Shown: in pieces, positions 8,001-12,557 of the stretch | Layout: each line of letters opens with the position of its first letter | Position numbering within the stretch: the stretch's first letter is position 1 | Origin: an uncultured Fibrobacterota bacterium | Lineage (GTDB): Bacteria > Fibrobacterota > Chitinivibrionia > Chitinivibrionales > CAIOZP01 | Reading direction: 5' to 3' | Assembly: GCA_903862805.1 (NCBI GenBank) | Contig: CAIOZP010000201.1 | Location: 1-12,557, forward strand | DNA: 12,557 bases | Notes under the pieces: model-generated | Seen by the model: the letters and a program-made list of their open reading frames with translations, nothing else | Database searches by the model: none | What the model was told of the DNA's origin: nothing | Translations under genes and position numbers: made by a program

Positions 8001-9654
8001 TATTGTTGTCGCAGATGTCAAGATAGCACCGGCACTTTCCTCACCAGGAGACAGCATAACGGTTTCTTGTCTGATTCCCGATACTTCAATGAACTCCTCG
8101 CAGGCACTTATTGTGCAATACACCACTGCCGATCCGGCTCTTGACAAAGTGGAATTTTCCGGAAGCGCAATTGTTCCGATGTCTTACAATTCAAAGACCG
8201 GCAGATGGACAAGCTCGCGCAGCTTTATCGTGCCAATTCCACCAACCGGAATCAGACCGTCAACAAAGCTGATTCTTCAGTTCCGCTCCACCGCCGGACT
8301 TTCATCGGCCAATATTTCATTGCCGCTCGCTGGCCGACCCGACCTCGCTTTCAGCACCAAAGGACTCCGCGTAGTTTGGGACACCGACTCGCTTTCCCTC
8401 TCCGGAACGCTTCTCAATCAGGGTGCGGCCACCAGCGGGAAAATCTCGCTTTCTCTTCGATTGACAAATGACACTGTTGTAAAAACCATCGTTCACGATT
8501 CGCTGACCAGCGGATCCTCATGGGATTTCACGATGCACATGCCGGATCGCAGCGGTGCGTTCAACGGCAAGCTATCGGCAACTGATTCATCGGGTCGCGA
8601 GACCTACACATCCGACAATTCCGATTCCCTCGCATGGACTGCCTCGTTCGGAAAACTTCTCAACGTGAAGGATTCTCTGCGAACCATAAACCACGGTGCG
8701 GCGCTTAGTCTTGTCGCAAAGCTCAAAGCTACGCTGACCGTCTGTATGCTTGGCGATACGTTTCCTGCCAGCGGAGCCGTGAAAGCGCTCGGAGAAAGTG
8801 ACCGGAGATATTCGATATTCACCAGACCTGCATCTTCCGCGAGCTTCAATTTTACGGCTTTGCCCGATACTCCTTTGGCGCTTACGGCATCCGACACAAC
8901 AACGCGAATGCTTCTCTGCGACGCATCCGGAACGGTGTCGCGCATGTCAATCACCGGCAAAAAAATCACGGCGACGCTACCCGGCCGCGGGCCACTCTGG
9001 ATGCGTATTTCATCTGACAGAACTCCGCCGACGGTGCGCCTGATGGTTGACGGACGCGACATCAGCTATACCGACTTCGCTCCATTGAACCGCGAATTTG
9101 TCTGCGTGATCTCCGATAGCGGCGGCATCGATTCATCGAGCGTGAAGTTCCTGCTCAACAGTCACGCATTCGCTTCCGGCAAGCAAACTGCAATTCTCTA
9201 TTCCGACAGCGGGCGCGTTGCAACGGCAAGCCTCTACCCCGAAAAAGAACACGACGTCGATACAATAACCGTATTCGCGGCAGACAAAAACGGCAATGCG
9301 GTTAAAAAATCTTTCACCTTCCGCGCCGGCGAAGAACTTTCCATTCGATTCCTGTCGTGCCATCCATGTCCGTTCGGCGCAAAGGCCGGACAGATCGTGC
9401 GCTTCGCATATCTGCTGACCGACGAGGCAAGTGACGTGTCTTTGTCGATCTACACGATTGCAGGACGTCGTATCTGGACGTACAAAACCTCCGGTGGATA
9501 CGTGGGCTACCAAGAAATTCAATGGGACGGATTCGACGACATGGATCACCACCTCGCCAACGGAACCTACTATGCGAAACTGACCGTCAGCGGTTCCGGT
9601 CACACCAAAACCAAAATCATCCGCATTGCAAAAATGGAAGGATACAACCGATGA
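5092..9654 (+). CDS. large secreted C25 (gingipain-like) cysteine peptidase with FlgD/T9SS-like C-terminal Ig domain
   Basis: This encodes 1520 residues. A signal peptide with a long N-region (hydrophobic 21-32) precedes a beta-rich N-terminal region typical of large C25 proteins, including SENVYWLTW (230-238) and a jelly-roll-like segment (about 331-420). The C25 domain runs from DWIAIVP (519) to LLGDPATPW (about 867-875). The catalytic pair is visible as His741 in CGHGGGN and Cys780 in FTCLTGFFES, 39 residues apart, and LLLAGDACHD and AVGRLPA are also typical. Further Ig-like units follow, one CARDB-like (about 1082-1195) and one beginning TPPTVRL (1311). The final 104 residues match a FlgD-type Ig / T9SS type A sorting-like domain (VSLSIYTIAGRRIW, WDGFD, LANGTYYAKL). 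The product is likely cell-surface or secreted. Gingipain-like or PorU-like roles cannot be separated here. The ATG start overlaps the upstream stop. Confidence 0.9.
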   Translation: MISVCQAGCSHLSRIFRRVTFGLLVAATASFAMTYSVKVDKVTQASVTAVFVSSEKIFSISTKDSVGLSGIGLSAPIKAGHFMGRYVRWYRRESSSPDTIKFSLTVSRPVLRIGTFSGRGSELQLETVIANAKMAVAFQSDTLTPKYKSGLRIGVSKDGIYSLSGASLKSCGVPVSSIGDRNYHLYNKGKEVPVSITNEWHGTLADDDVIIFHAEELRADSLTWYTQYSSENVYWLTWDGAIPGLRAATFNCTPRSGDVNLPVSASAWRDTIHIEQDNDIRWIGDVATAEVPADPPGTAPPVDDWYWGIAGAKSISDFSFDLPSPAGDQGHGAILKLSLMGLTSVASNPLDHNFTIYLNGTAIGAKASWDGQIPFIYTSSPIAATLLHPGTNTLTFFREEADSVPDQIALNWIELDYMRNFSALDNRADARSSTASESQTIRYTLDGFTKGDIELWDTRNFRRFNGFQVAPSDGKYNVIFDDSAGMPSTYLAQSISNLSPLSARLDTVPTIDTLQKDLDWIAIVPDSGGLSAIAPLVALRQSQGYKCAAVPIKNLFARFSYGIKNPEAIRLFVQWLFARSPDHLPTYLLLAGDACHDLYKQRLEKTLVPTHLEHVPGWGPASDDDWFATIPGTDNFPQMAVGRLPAQSPSELSAMVAKIVRYETSFEHGPWHDRLLTLGGFETDFTTFNNTLADNCVSRNMSITRFDADPNSSWFVPSGHAAQSVTDAINEGVYAVNFCGHGGGNIWSDNGFFGIPDLAGLRNGAWTGGGRLPIIFSFTCLTGFFESAFYASLGEEMMRKPIGGALTFYGASGYTKRAIDEEMGAFLIQSAVNTAPTTVGKLVAQCEAATIAADGASAIFMTRQYNLLGDPATPWNLAPDSLSSGQKSLRGVDSVSVLVKMPKRLSSGSMLSEFWDGRRRVTDAVASVNKGAASQVFHLKAGSIADGAVRVFAWNDSCEFRGLIPFSRDSIVVADVKIAPALSSPGDSITVSCLIPDTSMNSSQALIVQYTTADPALDKVEFSGSAIVPMSYNSKTGRWTSSRSFIVPIPPTGIRPSTKLILQFRSTAGLSSANISLPLAGRPDLAFSTKGLRVVWDTDSLSLSGTLLNQGAATSGKISLSLRLTNDTVVKTIVHDSLTSGSSWDFTMHMPDRSGAFNGKLSATDSSGRETYTSDNSDSLAWTASFGKLLNVKDSLRTINHGAALSLVAKLKATLTVCMLGDTFPASGAVKALGESDRRYSIFTRPASSASFNFTALPDTPLALTASDTTTRMLLCDASGTVSRMSITGKKITATLPGRGPLWMRISSDRTPPTVRLMVDGRDISYTDFAPLNREFVCVISDSGGIDSSSVKFLLNSHAFASGKQTAILYSDSGRVATASLYPEKEHDVDTITVFAADKNGNAVKKSFTFRAGEELSIRFLSCHPCPFGAKAGQIVRFAYLLTDEASDVSLSIYTIAGRRIWTYKTSGGYVGYQEIQWDGFDDMDHHLANGTYYAKLTVSGSGHTKTKIIRIAKMEGYNR
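9636..9641 (+). promoter_or_regulatory. ribosome binding site of rsmI
   Basis: GGAAGG, nine bases before the ATG at 9651, supports this start. An upstream in-frame ATG at 9522 would add 43 residues that merely read the end of the peptidase gene in another frame. Confidence 0.65.
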
Positions 9655-10373
9655 GCGGCACTTTATACCTTGTAGCCACACCAATTGGAAATCTCGAAGA
9701 CATTACACCGCGCGCCAGAAAAATTCTCGAAACCGTTTCGACGGTTCTTGCAGAAGATACCCGTAACACAGGATCGCTTCTTGCCAAGCTCGACATAAAG
9801 GCAAAGATGCGCTCGTATCACGACCACAACGAAGTTCATGCTGCGCCGCACGTGATCGCCGAACTCGAAGACGGCGCCGACATCGCGCTTGTCTCCGACG
9901 CCGGAACGCCTGTCATTGCCGATCCGGGGTTCGTGGTCGTGCGCGCCGCAGTTGCCGCAGGGATCAACGTGGTTCCGATTCCAGGGCCATGCGCTGCAAT
10001 ATCGGCACTGATCGCTTCCGGCCTTCCGCCGGAGCGGTTCATATTCGAGAATTTTTTACCGCCAAAATCGGGCCGACGCAAAACGCTCATGCAGTCTTTT
10101 GCCATCGAACGCCGCACGGTTGTTTTCTACGAGTCACCGCACCGAATCATAAAAGTTCTTGCAGAAATGAAAGAAATTCTTCCGCGTGCAGAGGTCGTGG
10201 TTGCGCGAGAGCTAACAAAAATGCACGAAGAATTTCTGCGCGGAACACCCGAAGAACTGCTCGCTCATTTCGCCAAGAAACCACCCAAAGGTGAGATCGT
10301 CGTTGTTCTGAACACGCGAAAAATGCAGGACAATGTTTCTGATGATTCTTGTGGCGATGGAGACGACGAGTAG
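9651..10373 (+). CDS. rsmI: 16S rRNA (cytidine1402-2'-O)-methyltransferase, short form
   Basis: RsmI uses S-adenosylmethionine to 2'-O-methylate C1402 of 16S rRNA in the decoding centre. The protein has the tetrapyrrole-methylase fold and the full family signature: GTLYLVATPIGNLEDITPRA (3-22), AEDTRNTGSLL (34-44), YHDHNE (56-61), LVSDAGTPVIADPG (80-93), IPGPCAAISAL (110-120), GLPPERFIFENFLP, FYESPHRI, VARELTKMHEEFLRG, and KGEIVVVL near the end. At 240 residues it is shorter than E. coli RsmI (286) and ends in an acidic tail (DDSCGDGDDE) where longer members have a small C-terminal helical domain. The ATG overlaps the peptidase stop (ATGA at 9651-9654), making this the last gene of the plus-strand operon. 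No hairpin with a T-tract was found after the stop. Confidence 0.96.
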   Translation: MSGTLYLVATPIGNLEDITPRARKILETVSTVLAEDTRNTGSLLAKLDIKAKMRSYHDHNEVHAAPHVIAELEDGADIALVSDAGTPVIADPGFVVVRAAVAAGINVVPIPGPCAAISALIASGLPPERFIFENFLPPKSGRRKTLMQSFAIERRTVVFYESPHRIIKVLAEMKEILPRAEVVVARELTKMHEEFLRGTPEELLAHFAKKPPKGEIVVVLNTRKMQDNVSDDSCGDGDDE

Positions 10374-10426
10374 CCTGATTGCTAATGATAGTTCAGACTT
10401 CCGGGCAACAATTGATGAGAGAGAAA
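10374..10426. other. convergent intergenic spacer without visible terminator
   Basis: These 53 bases separate the end of rsmI from the end of the minus-strand GNAT remnant. I looked for a GC-rich inverted repeat followed by T residues on either strand and found none. The AT content rises sharply here compared with rsmI. Confidence 0.5.
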
Positions 10427-10669
10427 TTATTCTTTAACAATTGAATAAACAAAACAATCTCTTGGTATTGCAGAAACATTAGGATGCAATACCCATTTCC
10501 TTAAAATTCCTTCACAATTCATTCCTGACTTTTCCATTACTCTTTTCGACCCATTGTTTTCTAAATCACAAACTGCCCATATCCGATAAATATTTTCATT
10601 TTGAAGCAACGCCTCTTTTATTGGCCTCAATGCTTCAAGCATGTAACCTTTTCCCCAGTATTGTTTGGC
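10427..10669 (-). pseudogene. C-terminal remnant of a GNAT (RimJ/RimL-type) N-acetyltransferase
   Basis: On the minus strand the frame open from 10669 to the stop at 10427 reads a clear GNAT C-terminal half: QYWGKGYMLEALRPI (acetyl-CoA loop and helix, as in the family's YWGKGY-TEAL), then YRIWAVCDLENNGSKRVMEK (the N-x-x-S and EK-G motif) and GMNCEGILRKW, ending FVYSIVKE. About 80 residues remain of a family that is normally about 170-190. The N-terminal half is missing: the frame hits a TAA at 10670-10672, and the DNA upstream belongs to another gene. A short ORF could start at the internal ATG (10640-10642), but it would lack half the fold. Local GC is about 33%, far below the neighbours, which suggests foreign origin. 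This is a broken gene and most likely non-functional. Confidence 0.85.
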
Positions 10670-11643
10670 TTACTGTCAAACTTTAACTTCAAAGTTCTAT
10701 CCAGAACGGTCTCCGGAAAACGCCAGGCATTTACTTCGTTTTTGAGTATCCGCTGGAACATTATCGAGTTCATCGAATTACCGCTGACCGACACATTCTT
10801 GACTGTGCCGTCGTGGTTGACAGTCAGCTCGAAGGCAAGGCGCACGGTGTCTGCGATGGTCGGGCCACCGGCTTGTGAAACAAAAGCTTGGCGCAGACAA
10901 AGCGGAACGTACCAGTCTGACAGAATTGACATAATGCGAGTCGAATCTGCGCCGCCTTTAATCTTGCCGCAGTCATCGGCGATGTCTTTTCGGAACCAGT
11001 CAATCACAGGATAATCACCGGTGGCTTCACGGACGCGGACATCGTCGGGAAGGTGAATTGCACCGGCTGGAAAGAATACAGCAAGCGACGAATCTTTATA
11101 TGACCAGTATTTGCGCCCGCCAAGGTATAGCGAAGAATCCTTGTGCGCAATTGTCCAGAGTTCATCTGGGAAGATTGTGGAATAACAGGTGTCTGATTCC
11201 CGTATGTCAACCTGCTTCAGAACCTTCGATTCGCAGATCACCGTTGTCGTGTCGCTCGCGAGGGGCGCGTAGGGATTGGCGTATGCCTGTGTCACCTGCG
11301 CGACTTCCGCCGAATCTCCGGAGGGCAGGCGCACGATCCATTTGGTGTAGCGCCACACGATGCCGTTGTCTTTGTATTCGATGCGGTCATCGAAGGAGAT
11401 GTTGTCAGAAATCGGCCCGTTGAATTTCCAGAATCCGGTAAAGCGTTTTTTTATGACAACCTTTTGCGAGTCGCTGTATGCCGGAGCCATGTCCTTGCGG
11501 GTCAGGTTTGTTCCCGACGACATCGAGGCGATAACTCTGTTGATTCCAGATGTGTCAATTTTAATGCTCATCAGGGCGACGATGGCCGCTATTGCGACAA
11601 GCAGTATCGCGGCTTTCTTGTAGGACTGGTTCGGATTCGACAT
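10627..11643 (-). CDS. single-pass membrane protein with AgmX/PglI-like (TonB-type) C-terminal domain; altered 3' end
   Basis: This encodes 338 residues. A short cytoplasmic N-terminus is followed by one hydrophobic helix (about 11-27, AAILLVAIAAIVALMSI) that probably serves as a membrane anchor, leaving the rest in the periplasm. The middle (about 50-235) is not recognised. Residues of about 240-323 resemble the C-terminal domain of AgmX/PglI-type and TonB-like proteins: an RLAFELTVNHDGTVKNVSV strand pair, NSIMFQRILKNEVNAWRFPE and a final LKLKF strand. The last 14 residues (from Lys325) are read from DNA that in another frame encodes the GNAT remnant, so the natural end is probably lost and replaced by a chance tail. 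The start is supported by GAGGT four bases upstream. It follows the S41 gene by 21 bases, so the two are likely one transcript. The function is not clear. Confidence 0.72.
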   Translation of the reverse strand: MSNPNQSYKKAAILLVAIAAIVALMSIKIDTSGINRVIASMSSGTNLTRKDMAPAYSDSQKVVIKKRFTGFWKFNGPISDNISFDDRIEYKDNGIVWRYTKWIVRLPSGDSAEVAQVTQAYANPYAPLASDTTTVICESKVLKQVDIRESDTCYSTIFPDELWTIAHKDSSLYLGGRKYWSYKDSSLAVFFPAGAIHLPDDVRVREATGDYPVIDWFRKDIADDCGKIKGGADSTRIMSILSDWYVPLCLRQAFVSQAGGPTIADTVRLAFELTVNHDGTVKNVSVSGNSMNSIMFQRILKNEVNAWRFPETVLDRTLKLKFDSKPNNTGEKVTCLKH

Positions 11644-11647
11644 TTTT

Positions 11648-11652
11648 ACCTC
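11648..11652 (-). promoter_or_regulatory. ribosome binding site of the AgmX/PglI-like gene
   Basis: Read on the minus strand, GAGGT lies four bases before the ATG at 11643-11641, in the 21-base gap after the S41 peptidase stop. It supports both the start and a two-gene operon. Confidence 0.6.
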
Positions 11653-11664
11653 GTTGGAAGCGGG

Positions 11665-12557
11665 TTAGAATCTGATTGTTTTTGCTGGTTCGAGGGCGAG
11701 TCCCCAGTTTTTATAAGCAGCCGGAATGTTTGACGAAACGGGACTCTTCCCGTTTGGCGCCGCGCGAGATGATTTCGGTATTCCACCGTTGAACCATGTG
11801 ACAGCGGCGGCGATTCCGGAGGAATATCTGGCAGCGGTATCGTAGTAAATTGTGTTTCCGGATTCTGTGGCAATTACCGGCCATGAAACTGTGTAATCCG
11901 GAGTGATTCCCTTGAGGTGATAAGTGCTACTGTCTTTGCCATTATATGCCGTGAAAAATTTCTCTATTGTCAGGTAGAGACCGGCGCCTTTGCCTCGTGT
12001 GAAATTCAATTCGCTCTGACCAATTGCCTTGCCGAAAGAAGTCTGTCCGATTATTACGCACTTTTTGGCAGGCATTGCAGTACGCACAGAAGCGGCGAAG
12101 ATCTCCGATGCACTCGCGCTCATGCTGTCGGTGAGAACAACCAACCGACTCTTTTCAAATGTGCTGTCTGCTCCTTCGTCAGTCCAGGTGTCCTGAAGCC
12201 ATCCGGTGTCGGCAGCGTTTGTTGCATTCTCGTTGCGATGTCGGCAAATCAGATATGGAACAGAAGGCTTCACAAAGTATCCAACAAGATCCCGGCTTGC
12301 CTCGACATATCCTCCGCCGTTGTAGCGAAGATCAACAATGACACGAGTGCATTTTTTTGCAGCATTAGCAACGCCCGCAAATGCCGATGGAAGATTCTCA
12401 TCGAGGAAGGTGTTCACCCAGATATATACGGTAGAGCTGTCAACCATTTTATAGACTGGATTGGGTATTGATGATGACGCAAGAGCATCGCGGCCGGAAG
12501 CATTTCCGAACAGGCCGGCCATGTCTTCTGCTGTCGGAAAATAAGTTCCGAGAGTCA
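11665..12557 (-). CDS. S41 family serine peptidase (C-terminal processing type), 5' end outside window
   Basis: The minus-strand frame is open to the window edge: codons upstream of the ATG at 12522 read TLGTYFPTAED in frame, so the ATG is probably internal and the gene begins outside. The visible part holds the S41 catalytic core. After the VYIWVNTF strand comes RVIVDLRYNGGGYVEASRDL, the hallmark strand-loop-helix. Then VVLTDSMSASASEIFAAS carries the nucleophile Ser (middle Ser of SASAS, codon 12114-12112), and IGQTSFGKAIGQ carries the general-base Lys 28 residues later. The NPVYKM...VNTF...LPSAF layout resembles lipoprotein S41 peptidases of Bacteroidota. An N-terminal signal and PDZ domain would lie outside the window. 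The stretch after about 12000 toward the stop has SxGIxAAVTWF and ends in an unrecognised tail. The stop at 11665-11667 precedes the next gene by 21 bases. It likely acts in the periplasm or on the cell surface. Confidence 0.9.
   Translation of the reverse strand, partial: TLGTYFPTAEDMAGLFGNASGRDALASSSIPNPVYKMVDSSTVYIWVNTFLDENLPSAFAGVANAAKKCTRVIVDLRYNGGGYVEASRDLVGYFVKPSVPYLICRHRNENATNAADTGWLQDTWTDEGADSTFEKSRLVVLTDSMSASASEIFAASVRTAMPAKKCVIIGQTSFGKAIGQSELNFTRGKGAGLYLTIEKFFTAYNGKDSSTYHLKGITPDYTVSWPVIATESGNTIYYDTAARYSSGIAAAVTWFNGGIPKSSRAAPNGKSPVSSNIPAAYKNWGLALEPAKTIRF

Noticed and set aside
7575..8147. A 190-codon open frame on the minus strand
   Set aside because: It is antisense to the C25 peptidase gene, with no motif or convincing start.
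9133..9684. A 183-codon open frame on the minus strand
   Set aside because: It is antisense to the 3' end of the C25 peptidase gene and the rsmI start. There is no recognisable domain.
10374..10440. Possible bidirectional terminator between the convergent genes
   Set aside because: No inverted repeat with a GC-rich stem and a T-tract was found on either strand.
10407..10444. Nine-base direct repeat (AACAATTGA at 10407-10415 and 10436-10444) near the edge of the AT-rich island
   Set aside because: It could suggest a target-site duplication, but both copies lie on the same side of the island rather than flanking it, and a 9-mer repeat in AT-rich DNA is easily due to chance.
10427..10642. A short intact acetyltransferase gene starting at the internal ATG
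   Set aside because: The family motifs continue upstream of this ATG (YWGKGY), and the product would lack the N-terminal half of the GNAT fold, so a broken remnant is the better reading.
11917..12471. A 184-codon open frame on the plus strand
   Set aside because: It is antisense to the catalytic core of the S41 peptidase and its translation shows no family features.

Overview
The window is a gene-dense stretch of a Gram-negative chromosome, roughly 50-60% GC over most of its length. LpxK shows that the organism makes lipid A and so has an outer membrane. The gingipain-type (C25) surface peptidase with a FlgD/T9SS-like C-terminal Ig domain, the Bacteroidota-style S41 peptidase and the AgmX/PglI-like tail domain together suggest the FCB group, with Fibrobacterota or a relative as my best guess. 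No rRNA or other phylogenetic marker is present, so this placement is inference.

Layout, left to right. (1) 1-639: the 3' part of a ZnuA/TroA-like metal ABC transporter substrate-binding protein with most of its usual metal ligands missing. (2) 654-1292: an unrecognised alanine/serine/lysine-rich lipoprotein. (3) 1319-10373: seven co-directional genes with no gaps, most joined by ATGA stop/start overlaps: lpxK, a small SH3b-TM protein, an SH3b-TM-pseudoreceiver-PATAN protein, ruvX, a fibronectin-III-like lipoprotein, a 1520-residue C25 peptidase, and rsmI. This looks like one translationally coupled operon mixing housekeeping genes (lipid A synthesis, 16S rRNA processing/resolvase, 16S rRNA 2'-O-methylation) with lineage-specific envelope proteins. 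(4) About 10374-10670: a short AT-rich island (about 33% GC) holding the C-terminal half of a GNAT acetyltransferase on the minus strand. (5) 10627-12557: two minus-strand genes, a 5'-truncated (by the window edge) S41 peptidase followed by a single-pass membrane protein with an AgmX/PglI-like tail. The last codons of the latter run out of frame into the GNAT remnant.

The most interesting parts are the tandem SH3b membrane pair (2374-3955), which looks like an undescribed periplasm-to-cytoplasm signalling module built by duplication, and the recombination junction at about 10660-10672, where two unrelated genes meet. No tRNA, rRNA, CRISPR array, insertion sequence or clear intrinsic terminator was seen.
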